From assembly GCA_945869845.1 (NCBI GenBank), contig CAMBRG010000008.1, forward strand, positions 1 through 57,295: a stretch of 57,295 nucleotides of DNA. The letters are read 5' to 3'. The stretch's first letter is position 1; each line of letters begins with the position of its first letter. The position numbers and the translations under genes are program-made. Shown piece after piece: positions 26,817 to 35,896 of the stretch. Under the pieces are notes generated by a model, which worked only from the letters and a program-made list of their open reading frames with translations, searched no databases and was not told the origin of the DNA. This DNA is from Opitutus sp. GAS368 (lineage in GTDB: Bacteria; Verrucomicrobiota; Verrucomicrobiia; Opitutales; Opitutaceae).

Positions 26817-27257
26817 ATGTCCACCCACGCCCAACACGCCCCCCACCCCACCGGGCTCGCGCAAAAACTTGCGGACAGCGGTCTGCGCTCCACTCCGCAA
26901 CGTGAACTGGTTTATGATGTGCTGCTCACTAAGCGCGACCACCCCACCGCCGATGAGGTCTTTGCCCGAGTGAAACCCGAGCTCCCCGGGATCTCGCTCG
27001 CGACCGTCTACAACTGCCTCGAAACCCTCGTGCAGTGCGACCTCGTTCGAGCCGTCAATTTCGAGCGGGGACCGACCCGGTATTGCCCGAATTTGTGCCC
27101 GCACGCCCATTTTCACGACGAAGCAACCGGCCAAACCCACGACATCGACCTGCCGCCCGTTCTGTTTGCCAAGCTGAGAGCCGAACTTCCGGCCGGCTTC
27201 GACGCCAACGCTGTTGAGATCACTTTCCGCGGGAAGGCCAAGACCTCCTCAAACTAA
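26817..27257 (+). CDS. Fur-family transcriptional regulator
   Basis: 146-residue metal-responsive DNA-binding protein (Fur/PerR/Irr superfamily). Start ATG 26817. The winged helix spans residues about 12-85 ([12 protein letters not shown], recognition helix [19 protein letters not shown]). A metal site is suggested by [15 protein letters not shown] and the HDI histidine. The two CxxC pairs that hold structural zinc in Fur and PerR are absent; only a C-x3-C (CPNLC) is present. Two operator-like palindromes lie just upstream and sufC starts 49 bases downstream, so it probably controls Fe-S assembly in response to iron or peroxide. Which subfamily it belongs to cannot be settled by eye. Confidence 0.88.
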   Translation: MSTHAQHAPHPTGLAQKLADSGLRSTPQRELVYDVLLTKRDHPTADEVFARVKPELPGISLATVYNCLETLVQCDLVRAVNFERGPTRYCPNLCPHAHFHDEATGQTHDIDLPPVLFAKLRAELPAGFDANAVEITFRGKAKTSSN

Positions 27258-27306
27258 TTTCCCTCACCGTTTTTCCACCTTTTTCGTCCTCTATTCTTCT
27301 CTTTCC

Positions 27307-28068
27307 ATGAGCCAACTCGACATCATAGACCTCCATGTTTCCATCGGTGAAAAACCAATCGTTAAGGGCCTGACCCTCACGATTCACAGTGGCGAAGTTC
27401 ACGCCATCATGGGACCCAACGGCACCGGCAAGTCCACGCTCTCAAAAGCCATCGCCGGGCATCCCGACTACGGCATCACGTCCGGCGACGTGCTCATCAA
27501 CGGTGCCTCAATCCTCAGCCAGGAAGCCGACGAACGCGCCCGCGCCGGCATCTTCCTCGCCTTCCAATACCCCAGCGAAATTCCCGGCGTCTCCATCGCC
27601 AATTTCCTCCGCGCCGCGCAGCAAGCCCGGATGGCCGAGGGAGAAGAACTCGACGCCTCAGCTTATTACAAACGCCTCTACTCAAAAATGGACCTACTTA
27701 AGATCGACCGGAAGTTCACCTCCCGCTCGGTCAACGACGGCTTCTCCGGCGGCGAAAAGAAGCGCTGCGAGATTCTACAAATGGCCATGCTCGAACCCAA
27801 ATTCGCGCTGATGGACGAGACCGATTCCGGTCTCGATATCGACGCCCTCCGTATCGTCGCTGATGGCGTGAACACAATGCGCGGCCCCAATCTCGGCGTT
27901 CTCCTGATCACCCACTACCAACGTCTCCTCGACTACATCGTCCCCGACCACGTCCACGTCATGTATGACGGCCGCATCGTGAAATCCGGCGACAAATCGC
28001 TCGCCTTGGAACTCGAGGCCAAGGGCTACGATTGGATCAAAAAAGAACTAGCGGCCTCCGCCGCCTAA
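27307..28068 (+). CDS. sufC: Fe-S assembly ATPase SufC
   Basis: 253-residue ABC-type ATPase of the SUF scaffold. ATG 27307 follows the Fur gene and begins [22 protein letters not shown]. Walker [10 protein letters not shown], signature [15 protein letters not shown], Walker [17 protein letters not shown], and the H-loop [10 protein letters not shown] are all intact. Encoded directly before sufB, with which and SufD it forms the SufBC2D scaffold in the cytosol. Confidence 0.97.
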   Translation: MSQLDIIDLHVSIGEKPIVKGLTLTIHSGEVHAIMGPNGTGKSTLSKAIAGHPDYGITSGDVLINGASILSQEADERARAGIFLAFQYPSEIPGVSIANFLRAAQQARMAEGEELDASAYYKRLYSKMDLLKIDRKFTSRSVNDGFSGGEKKRCEILQMAMLEPKFALMDETDSGLDIDALRIVADGVNTMRGPNLGVLLITHYQRLLDYIVPDHVHVMYDGRIVKSGDKSLALELEAKGYDWIKKELAASAA

Positions 28069-28096
28069 GCACCGCACCGTTTCAAGCCTTCCGCCC

Positions 28097-29560
28097 ATGA
28101 GCTCACTTTCCGAATCCACCACGCTTGCTCCGCCCGTCCCTGACGAGGCAACGACCGTCGAAAATCCCGCCGTGGGCATCGATCAAACCGCCGGCAATTT
28201 TTCCTACAAGGTCGACTATGCTTTCGACGCGGGCACCGGCCTCAGCGAAGACACGATCCGCTACATCAGCTCGGTCAAAAAGGAAGCACCGTGGATCCTC
28301 GAGTTTCGTCTCGCCGCCCTGAAGAAGTTCCTCGCGATGCCCATGCCGACGCACTGGGCCACCAAGGACCTCGAGAACATCGATTTTCAAAAAATCCGTT
28401 ATTACCTCTCGCAGGGCCAAAAGCCGAAACGCACTTGGGACGAGGTTCCCGACGACATCAAAAAGACGTTTGAACGCCTCGGTATTCCCGAGCAGGAGCG
28501 GAAGTTCCTCGCTGGCGTCGAGGCCCAATTCGACAGCGAGGCCGCTTACTCCAACATCAAAGACGTCGTCGCCAAGCAGGGCGTGATTTTCGTCAACTCC
28601 ACCGAAGGCCTCCGCGAGCACCCCGAGCTGTTTAAGAAATTTTTCAGCAAGGTCATCCCCACCGGTGACAACAAATTCTCCGCCCTGAACAGCGCCGTGT
28701 TCTCCGGCGGCTCCTTCATTTACGTGCCCAAAGGCGTGAAAGTCGCCCAGCCCCTCCAAGCGTATTTTCGCATCAACGCCGAAAACTTCGGCCAATTCGA
28801 GCGCACTCTCATTATTGCCGACGAGGGCGCCGAGGTGACCTACATGGAGGGTTGCACGGCGCCAAAGTTCTCCACCTCGACGCTGCACAGCGCCGTCGTC
28901 GAACTCGTCGCCCTCAAAGGCGCCAAGATCCAATATATCACCGTCCAAAATTGGGCCAACAACGTCTTCAATCTCGTCACCAAGCGCGGCGTCGCCCACG
29001 AGGACGCCGAGATCAAGTGGATCGATTGCAACATCGGCAGCCGGCTCACGATGAAGTATCCCGGCGTGGTCCTCAAGGGTGAGCGGGCCCGCGGCGAGGT
29101 CATCTCCATCGCCCTCGCCAACGACGGCCAACATCAAGACACCGGCGCAAAAATGATCCACGCGGCCAACAACACGACGTCAAACATCGTCGCCAAATCC
29201 ATCTCCGTCGGCCAAGGCCGCAGCACCTATCGCGGGGTCGTCCACATCCCCAAGCACCTCAAGGGCTGTAAAAACAACACCGAGTGCGACGCCCTCCTGA
29301 TTAACACCAACAGTCGCACCGACACGTATCCCGCCATCACCGTGCGCGGCGACAAAAACTCCACGCAGCACGAGGCCTCAGTTTCCAAAGTCTCGGCAGA
29401 CATGATTTTCTACATGCAGCAACGCGGCCTCACCGAAGCGCAGGCGATGAGCCTCGCCGTGAACGGCTTCATCAACGATCTCGCCCGCCAGTTCCCCATG
29501 GAATACAGCGTCGAACTCAAACGCCTCATCGACCTCGAAATGGAAGGCTCGGTGGGCTAA
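28097..29560 (+). CDS. sufB: Fe-S cluster scaffold SufB
   Basis: 487-residue SufB of normal length. Diagnostic stretches include [71 protein letters not shown], the conserved core [30 protein letters not shown] and [18 protein letters not shown] with the cluster-site cysteine. Starts 28 bases after sufC. Binds nascent clusters with SufC and SufD. Confidence 0.98.
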   Translation: MSSLSESTTLAPPVPDEATTVENPAVGIDQTAGNFSYKVDYAFDAGTGLSEDTIRYISSVKKEAPWILEFRLAALKKFLAMPMPTHWATKDLENIDFQKIRYYLSQGQKPKRTWDEVPDDIKKTFERLGIPEQERKFLAGVEAQFDSEAAYSNIKDVVAKQGVIFVNSTEGLREHPELFKKFFSKVIPTGDNKFSALNSAVFSGGSFIYVPKGVKVAQPLQAYFRINAENFGQFERTLIIADEGAEVTYMEGCTAPKFSTSTLHSAVVELVALKGAKIQYITVQNWANNVFNLVTKRGVAHEDAEIKWIDCNIGSRLTMKYPGVVLKGERARGEVISIALANDGQHQDTGAKMIHAANNTTSNIVAKSISVGQGRSTYRGVVHIPKHLKGCKNNTECDALLINTNSRTDTYPAITVRGDKNSTQHEASVSKVSADMIFYMQQRGLTEAQAMSLAVNGFINDLARQFPMEYSVELKRLIDLEMEGSVG

Positions 29561-29653
29561 GCCCGCCGAATTCTCGATTCCAGACCGGTAATTTTCGACT
29601 CCGAGAAAATCTGGTCCCATCGAAATTCAAGAATCCAAAATCGAAATCCTGTC

Positions 29654-30976
29654 ATGTCCGTATCCACGCTCTCCGCTCCCGCTGCCCTCGTCGGCTCCTT
29701 CACCCCCGACGTTTTCGCCGCCCACCTCGCGTCACTCCCACCCTCCCTCCCTGGTTGGTGGGTCGCGCGCAAGCGTGCCGCTTACGCCCGCTTCGCCTCG
29801 CTCCCGATGCCGACCCGCACCGACGAGATGTGGCGCTTCAGCAGCATCGGCACCCTCACGCTTGATGGCTTCACGCTCGCCGCCGCCGCCGCTGCCGGCC
29901 CTCTGGCCCCCAGCGGTATCCCGGAGGCTGCGCGGCTCGTCTTTGCCAACGGTCGTCTCGTTTCCCGCGAACTCCTCTCGACCGATCTCATCGCCCGCGG
30001 CGTGATCGTCGATACCCTGCACCACGCCCTCGTGCACCACGATGCGCTCGTGCGCGAACACTTGCTCGCCCAACCGCTAAAACTCGGCTCGCCGAAGTTC
30101 GCCGCGCTTCACGAAGCTTTCCTCGCCGATGGCGCTTTCATTTATGTCCCCCGCGATGTGCAGGTTGATCTGCCCATCGGCGTTTGCTCCCACGCGATCG
30201 GCGCCACCGCTGCCGTTTTCCCCCACACCCTTGTGGTTCTCGCTGAAAACGCCCGGGCCACCGTGATCGAATACTTCGGCTCGGACGACGACACTTCCGC
30301 CCAATTCGCCGCCGGCGCCAACGATCTCTACGCCGGACACGGCGCGCAGCTCACCTACATCGGCAAACAGGACTGGAGCCACCGCGCCCTCTCCATCCAG
30401 TCAAACTCCACGGTAGTCCGGCGCGATGCTCGCGTGCAGTCGCTCAATCTCCACCTCGGTGCTCGTCAAGCCCGACACGAATCCCTCTCCCGCCTCGCCG
30501 CCCCCGGTGCGTTCTCGGAGATGCTCGCCCTCACCGTCGCCGAGGCCGGTCAGGAATTCGACCAACGCACGCTCCAAATTCACGAGGCCCCGAACACCAA
30601 GTCCGACCTGCTTTACAAAAACGCACTGCGCGGCACGGCGAGGACCATTTTCTCCGGCCTCATCGTCGTCGATCCCGACGCCCAAAAAACCGACGCCTAT
30701 CAATCGAACCGCAACCTCATGCTGAGCGACGAAGCCGAAGCCTGCTCGCTTCCCGGCCTCGAAATCCAAGCCAACGATGTCCGCTGCACCCACGGCGCGA
30801 CCTCATCGCGCATCGACCCCGAGCAAGAGTTCTATCTGCAATCCCGCGGAATCGCCAAAGTACAGGCCGACGAACTCCTCACCTTCGGATTCTTCGAAGA
30901 GGTTCTCGCCCGCCTGATCGACCCCGACCTCCACGAGGCCCTCCGCCTCCTGATCCAAACCAAATTTACAAAGTAA
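29654..30976 (+). CDS. sufD: Fe-S assembly protein SufD
   Basis: 440-residue SufD. The N-terminal helix-rich part contains WWVARKRAAYARFASLPMPTRTDEMWRFS; the beta-helix core carries the FIYVPRDVQVDLPIG equivalent of SufB and the C-terminal segment has AYQSNRNLMLSDEAEACSLPGLEIQANDVRCTHGATSSRIDPEQEFYLQSRGI, whose Cys and His residues are the SufD cluster-interface positions. Separated from sufB by 93 bases with no gene, then 46 bases before sufT. Confidence 0.96.
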   Translation: MSVSTLSAPAALVGSFTPDVFAAHLASLPPSLPGWWVARKRAAYARFASLPMPTRTDEMWRFSSIGTLTLDGFTLAAAAAAGPLAPSGIPEAARLVFANGRLVSRELLSTDLIARGVIVDTLHHALVHHDALVREHLLAQPLKLGSPKFAALHEAFLADGAFIYVPRDVQVDLPIGVCSHAIGATAAVFPHTLVVLAENARATVIEYFGSDDDTSAQFAAGANDLYAGHGAQLTYIGKQDWSHRALSIQSNSTVVRRDARVQSLNLHLGARQARHESLSRLAAPGAFSEMLALTVAEAGQEFDQRTLQIHEAPNTKSDLLYKNALRGTARTIFSGLIVVDPDAQKTDAYQSNRNLMLSDEAEACSLPGLEIQANDVRCTHGATSSRIDPEQEFYLQSRGIAKVQADELLTFGFFEEVLARLIDPDLHEALRLLIQTKFTK

Positions 30977-31022
30977 TCGGCAAGGATGGCTCATGGCCAT
31001 CCCTCACCTCAGCCGCCTGCCT

Positions 31023-31574
31023 ATGAACACTGACCGTACCCTTTCCCGCGAGATCGTCGCCACCCAAATTCCCAGCGGCGACAAACACACCCTCGCTTCC
31101 GGCACCAAGCTCTTCATCCATCAAACCCTCGGCGGCAGCTACACCGTGCAGACCGATTTCGGCCTCTTCCGCCTCGACGGCAAAGACGCCGACGCCATCG
31201 GGGAAAAAGCCGTCGACCACTCCGTTCATGCCGCCACCCTCGACGGCGGCGCCCCCGACCCCGCCGCGATCTGGGAACAATTGAAGCGGGTCTACGACCC
31301 GGAAATCCCCGTCAACATCGTGGATCTCGGTCTCGTTTACTCGATGGATGTTGAGGAAACTCCCGACGTCACCCCGACCGCTTACCGCGTTAACGTGGCC
31401 ATGACTCTGACCGCCCCCGGCTGTGGGATGGGTCCCGCCATCGCCGAAGACGCCAAAACCAAAATCCTTCTCGTCCCCGGTGTGACTGCCGCCGATGTCC
31501 GCATCACTTGGGAGCCCGCCTGGAACCAGTCCATGATCAGCGAAGAAGGCAAAATGAAGCTCGGGTTGATCTGA
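31023..31574 (+). CDS. sufT: SufT-like Fe-S maturation protein (DUF59/MIP18)
   Basis: 183-residue protein. ATG 31023 (MNTDRTLSREIVATQIPSG) is chosen over an earlier in-frame ATG because it fits the spacing after sufD. The N-terminal part is the SufT-specific extension (LASGTKLFIHQTLGGSYTVQ); the DUF59 domain starts at IWEQLKRVYDPEIPVNIVDLGLVY and includes the conserved TAPGCGMGPAI cysteine motif. SufT proteins aid Fe-S maturation of client proteins. Last gene of the fur-sufCBDT block; the cysteine desulfurase gene (sufS) and sufU/E are not in this window. Confidence 0.92.
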   Translation: MNTDRTLSREIVATQIPSGDKHTLASGTKLFIHQTLGGSYTVQTDFGLFRLDGKDADAIGEKAVDHSVHAATLDGGAPDPAAIWEQLKRVYDPEIPVNIVDLGLVYSMDVEETPDVTPTAYRVNVAMTLTAPGCGMGPAIAEDAKTKILLVPGVTAADVRITWEPAWNQSMISEEGKMKLGLI

Positions 31575-31621
31575 GCCAAAGCCGCGTTCCCCCGCGACCG
31601 AGTCGGGCCGGCCCACATCTA

Positions 31622-31741
31622 GCACGATGCCTCGCGCCCACTCGGTTCGTGGGAAAAATTCTGGCCCGAGCTTACCACGACCGCCGACGTGGCGCCGGCC
31701 TTGCAACGACTCGCGCGTGCCTACGCCGAGCCCCACGACCG
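31622..31741 (+). pseudogene. Possible truncated HD-type phosphohydrolase remnant
   Basis: After a stop at about 31621 one frame reads LGSWEKFWPELTTTADVAP... then LQRLARAYAEPHDRTTR, reminiscent of the N-terminus of the predicted HD metal phosphohydrolases (COG4339), in which the ..L...Y.EPHRxYH motif precedes the HD site. It breaks off where YH would come and has no start codon. The rest of the gap 31575-31906 holds only the hairpin at 31797. Confidence 0.3.
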
Positions 31742-31796
31742 CACGACACGTCTCATACCAATGCTGTTGATTTTTAGACTGCAGATTCCGCGGTGG

Positions 31797-31815
31797 CACG
31801 GGCATCTTGCCCGTG
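31797..31815. repeat. CACGGGCA-tct-TGCCCGTG hairpin
   Basis: Perfect 8-bp inverted repeat with a 3-nt loop (31797-31804, 31808-31815). Hairpins of this kind are dispersed in many Verrucomicrobiota genomes and give false peptides ending TGKMPVPP. It could also end the leftward or rightward transcripts, but lacks a T-run. Confidence 0.5.
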
Positions 31816-31906
31816 GGTTTGAGGATAAAACTCAACCGCGATTGGTCTTAAACCTCCGTGAGATCACCCATCGGCTTTGCCGCATCTTGCGGCGATTGCT
31901 TCGAAA

Positions 31907-33265
31907 CTAAGAGAGACCACCCGTCCGCGCTGCACGCAGGATTTCTACAAAACGAGTCAGTTCCTCTGCCGTCGTATATAAATTGGGCGTCACCCGAATA
32001 CCGCGAAACTCCTTGTGCACAACCGGTCGCACTAAGGTGCGGTGACGTTCCCAGAGCCAGCCGGCCAACTTCGCCGGCGCTAATCCTGCAAAATCAATCG
32101 TCACCAACGCCGCAGAAAACTCGACCGAGCGCGGCGTGTGCACCGTAACGGTCGGGTCATCAATAAACGCCGCCAGCCAGCGATCGCGGAGCCAACGGAG
32201 CCGAGCCAGCTTCCGCTCCGCACCAATCGCCAACCAAAAATCCAGCGCGGGGCGGATCCCCAGATAAGGTGCGGCTGCCACGCTGCCGATACTTTCAAAT
32301 TTCCGGATGTTTTCGCGCAGTTCGAACGGCGCAGGGTAAAGCGGCCAGATTTCTCCGATACGTTCCCGCCGCACATATAAAAACCCCGTGCCGTGCGGCG
32401 CACCCAGCCATTTATGCAGCGACGTCGCGTAGACATCGCAATCCAACGACTCGCGCGTGCACGGCAACTGGGCAAAGCCATGCGCGCCGTCTACCACCAC
32501 GAGCACCCCGCGCGCACGCGCCATGCGCACGACCTCACGCACCGGCAATACTTGTCCAGTGAGATTAATGATGTGACTCAACAAAATGACCCGCGTGCGC
32601 GGCGTAATGGCGGCGGCGAAGCGGTCGACAATTTCATCGGTGCTTTCCACGGGCACCGGCAGCGTGATCGAGCGCAGGACGATGCCCTCGCGCTCGCTGC
32701 GTTGGCGTAACGTATTTTGAAACCGCCAGTAATCCTGCGTCGTGGTCACCACCTCATCGCCGGAGCGCAAGGCGAGACCAAGCAGCACCGTTTCGATGCC
32801 CTCCGTGGTGTTGCGCGTCAGCGCGAGTTCCTCGCGATCGCAGCCAAAGGCGCTCGCGAGACGCGTCCGCACCTCGTCCAACTGCGGCATAAGCACCCGA
32901 TTTAGGGTATAGGCGGGCGCTTCATGCCCTTGCTGCCAAGCCTCGATAAAGGCGTGATTCACCAGCGCCGGGGAGGGCTGGATTCCGCCATTTTCCAAAT
33001 TGAGAATCGAGCGATCCACCGCCCAAGACGCCTGCACGTCGCGCCAAAAGCCTTCGTCCGCCGCCAGGACTGCCGCTTCGCCTCGACGCAGCGGCAACGT
33101 GGCCTGGACGCGGGCTCCGGCGGCACGCGCCGCCGCAAAACCCGCGACCGCAGGCGCGACCGCCACCGACGCCGCAGCCTGCGCCGTGGACAAGAGCCAA
33201 GTTGGGGCGACGACACCAGCCGCCGCCAATTGCGTGAGAAAACCGCGTCGCGAGTGCGGGATCAC
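31907..33265 (-). CDS. Tat-exported class V aminotransferase (SufS/isopenicillin-N-epimerase-like)
   Basis: PLP enzyme of about 453 residues with a twin-arginine leader (HSRRGFLTQLAAAG). GTG 33265 is the most economical start; the frame is open to ATG 33304, which overlaps the receptor gene's 3' end. PLP features are intact: TRNTTEGIETVLLGL (phosphate binding), LLSHIINLTGQVLP, VVVDGAHGFAQ (Asp) and the Schiff-base lysine in YATSLHKWLGAPHGTGFLYV. Closest to exported isopenicillin N epimerase/cysteine-desulfurase-like proteins, not to SufS, because it lacks the active-site Cys loop and is exported. Its gene abuts a TonB receptor on the same strand, which suggests periplasmic processing of the imported ligand. 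Confidence 0.85.
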   Translation of the reverse strand: MIPHSRRGFLTQLAAAGVVAPTWLLSTAQAAASVAVAPAVAGFAAARAAGARVQATLPLRRGEAAVLAADEGFWRDVQASWAVDRSILNLENGGIQPSPALVNHAFIEAWQQGHEAPAYTLNRVLMPQLDEVRTRLASAFGCDREELALTRNTTEGIETVLLGLALRSGDEVVTTTQDYWRFQNTLRQRSEREGIVLRSITLPVPVESTDEIVDRFAAAITPRTRVILLSHIINLTGQVLPVREVVRMARARGVLVVVDGAHGFAQLPCTRESLDCDVYATSLHKWLGAPHGTGFLYVRRERIGEIWPLYPAPFELRENIRKFESIGSVAAAPYLGIRPALDFWLAIGAERKLARLRWLRDRWLAAFIDDPTVTVHTPRSVEFSAALVTIDFAGLAPAKLAGWLWERHRTLVRPVVHKEFRGIRVTPNLYTTAEELTRFVEILRAARTGGLS

Positions 33266-33273
33266 CGTTGAAA

Positions 33274-35721
33274 TCAATACGCGGCGTTGACGCGCAGGTA
33301 CCAACGGCCGCCATCGGCATCGTAGGGCGCATTGCGAGAATAGAGCAAACCGTTGGCGGCGTTGAACGTCGCCTTATCCGGATAGCGATTGAACGCGTTC
33401 TCCACGCCCGCCGTGGCACTGATCTGGCGAGTGAATTTCCACGAAGTAGAAAAATCAGCGAGGATTTGCCGGCCAAAATCTTGCACGATCGTCGAATTAG
33501 ATTGGGCGTCGGTCCACTCGCCGAAATAACGCGCGCGGGCCATTAAGCCCAAACGACCGAGCGTGTAATTCAGCGTGACGTTGCCCGCGTTCTGCGGGAT
33601 GCGATTCTCTAAATTAATGCGCGCATCTCTGGAGGTCACGCGAGCATCGTACCGGGTGACGCGGGTGGCGTTGTAATTATATGCCGCCGTGAGCGCCACC
33701 GTCTCTTGCTTGGCGATCGTCCAGCGCTTCGAGGCCACGAGATCGAGACCCTCCGTGCGAGTATCAAACGCATTGGTGAGAAAACTCAGAGAGTTAAGAT
33801 TTTTGGCATCCGTCACCCCCGAAGCCACCAACTGGCTGCGCTGGGCCGCCGTGAGCGTGAAACCTTGGGAGAGACTGAGGCGGTCTTGCACCGCGATCCG
33901 GTAACAATCAACCGAGACCGTGACCTCAGCGCCGGGCGTGAAAACCAAACCGAGACTTACGTTATCAGAATTTTCCGGCTTGAGTGCCTTCGCGCCGAAA
34001 AACACGGCCACGGGATTCGTCACACTGACTTGGCCGGAAGTGAAGAGCGTGGAAGTTCCCGGCAATAAACCTTGGCTGGTCCGCGTGTAATAGGACAGCC
34101 CAGGCGTCGGCGCGTGAAAGCCTGTGCTCACCGCACCTCGCACCGCCAAAGTCGACAGCGCCTGAAAGCGCGAAGAAAGTTTCCCGTTGGTCGTGGCCCC
34201 GAAATCGGAATAATCCTCCGCGCGACCCGCGATCGCAAAACTCAAGCGCTCCAGCGGCTGCAGGTCGAAATCGACATACGCAGCGTTGCTGTCGCGGTCG
34301 GCATCGACGATCTGCGATGGGCTCCAGCCTGGAAATCCGTTCGCCCCAACGGCGAGATCGGCAAACGGTCCGACGTCCCACGAATAACGATCACCCCCGC
34401 GGATTTTAAAATGCTCGCGGCGGTTTTCCGCGCCAAAAGCGATGTTGATGGGTTTCGGAAAAAATCCGCTGTTCCAGTTGTAAACAAAATCCGCGTTCAG
34501 GTTGCGCTCAGCCTGGTTCAAACCGCCGACATCAAACACCGTCGGCGACTCCGGACCGAATGAAGCGTTCACGGCATTGGTCAGTTTATAATCGATGCGA
34601 TTTCGACCCATCGCGGCACTGAAATCATAATTCAGGCCCATCGCCGTGCTCCCCTTCAAGCCGCCCACGAAGTGGTAATCCTCATCCTTCGAAGCGAAGT
34701 ACGGGGCAAAACCACCCGGGAAACGCTCCACCAAGGAATAATTAGGATAAAGCGACGTCGGCGCATTTTGATAAATTGAGCGCCTAAAAGCCGCGTTGGT
34801 GTCAGGATTGCGCCAGTTGAAATCGTCCAATCCATCACCCGAGCCGAAGATCATAAAGCCGTAGGCCTTGATCGCAGTCGTCAAAGGCAACGCTCCATTC
34901 AGCATCAGGCGCTGGGATTCGCGTTCGGGCTGACCCCAACGTTGGACCGGCTGACGCACGGCCGCCGCGCGCTCGGGATGAGCTGCGATGTAGGCCAACG
35001 CATCGGCGCGCTGGATCGAGCGCGAGGTACGATCAGCCTTCATGTATTCCAAAGCGACATTGATGAACCCGCCGGCCGGTAGTTTGAAACCCGCATCGAA
35101 GCCGACTTGGCGATTAAATCCGTCGCCGCCGAAATATTGGCTCACTTGGCCAAACCCTTCGTAACCGATGCGATCTTTGAGCACGAGGTTGATCACGCCG
35201 GCAATGGCGTCGGAGCCATATTGCGCCGAAGCGCCATCCCGCAATACTTCCACCCGCTGCAACCCGAAGGCCGGAATCTGACCCAAATCCGCGGCTTGCG
35301 AAAAACCACCGGTAATCAAGGCGGAACGATGCTGCCGTTTGCCGTTGATCAAAACCAAGGTGTGATCCGGCGAGAGACCGCGCAAGCGCGCCGGACGCAC
35401 AAACGCCGCACCTTCACCGATCGTGAGGCGCTGCACATTAAAAGAAGGCACCGCTTGGACGAGCTTGTCGGTGAGTTCCCCGGAGACCGAGGACTGCAAC
35501 GTCTCCGAGCTCACCACATCGACCGGCACCATGGATTCCACCAAGGTGCGATCTAAGCGCCGCGTACCCGTCACAGTAAGCGCCTCGAGTTTCAAGGGCT
35601 CCGAAGCCGCGATCTGCGCCGCCGCCGCACTTTGGCCGTACCCTGACGCCACAGACGACAGAGCGATCACGGTGCCTAGCGTGCGGCAAGAAAAACGTAT
35701 CAGTGTAAACAGACGATTCAT
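33274..35721 (-). CDS. TonB-dependent receptor
   Basis: 815-residue outer-membrane receptor. ATG 35721 begins MNRLFTLIRFSCRTLG and gives a signal peptide ending around SGYGQSAA. The TonB box is LEALTVTGTRR near residue 40; the plug holds LVLINGKRQHRSAL, GLQRVEVLRDGASAQYGSDAIAGVINL, and the barrel ends in VNAAY. Unlike the other three receptors it belongs to the class with the VLINGKRxHRSA motif, seen in iron- and nutrient-uptake receptors. The stop lies 8 bases upstream of the chosen start of the exported aminotransferase gene; a transport/processing pair is plausible. Upstream 35722-35896 shows no recognisable operator. Confidence 0.93.
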   Translation of the reverse strand: MNRLFTLIRFSCRTLGTVIALSSVASGYGQSAAAAQIAASEPLKLEALTVTGTRRLDRTLVESMVPVDVVSSETLQSSVSGELTDKLVQAVPSFNVQRLTIGEGAAFVRPARLRGLSPDHTLVLINGKRQHRSALITGGFSQAADLGQIPAFGLQRVEVLRDGASAQYGSDAIAGVINLVLKDRIGYEGFGQVSQYFGGDGFNRQVGFDAGFKLPAGGFINVALEYMKADRTSRSIQRADALAYIAAHPERAAAVRQPVQRWGQPERESQRLMLNGALPLTTAIKAYGFMIFGSGDGLDDFNWRNPDTNAAFRRSIYQNAPTSLYPNYSLVERFPGGFAPYFASKDEDYHFVGGLKGSTAMGLNYDFSAAMGRNRIDYKLTNAVNASFGPESPTVFDVGGLNQAERNLNADFVYNWNSGFFPKPINIAFGAENRREHFKIRGGDRYSWDVGPFADLAVGANGFPGWSPSQIVDADRDSNAAYVDFDLQPLERLSFAIAGRAEDYSDFGATTNGKLSSRFQALSTLAVRGAVSTGFHAPTPGLSYYTRTSQGLLPGTSTLFTSGQVSVTNPVAVFFGAKALKPENSDNVSLGLVFTPGAEVTVSVDCYRIAVQDRLSLSQGFTLTAAQRSQLVASGVTDAKNLNSLSFLTNAFDTRTEGLDLVASKRWTIAKQETVALTAAYNYNATRVTRYDARVTSRDARINLENRIPQNAGNVTLNYTLGRLGLMARARYFGEWTDAQSNSTIVQDFGRQILADFSTSWKFTRQISATAGVENAFNRYPDKATFNAANGLLYSRNAPYDADGGRWYLRVNAAY

Positions 35722-35896
35722 AGATGTTGGGTTTAAATATTCCCCTTGATGAAAGCCCACGTCTCCCCGGCGCCCAAAGCCTTAATGCTTTGCGTCACGC
35801 CAATATGACATCCGCGCTGAAATCGGCATGAAACCGTAACACAAAAGCCGTAATCCGATTCCCAGCCCCGCCTCACGCCCGGCTAGGAACGGACGC

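Noticed and set aside
28103..29161. 352-codon minus-strand frame opposite sufB
   Set aside because: Shadow of sufB; no start context and no family features.
31907..33265. Exported aminotransferase as the missing SufS
   Set aside because: It is on the opposite strand, carries a Tat leader and lacks the SufS cysteine loop.
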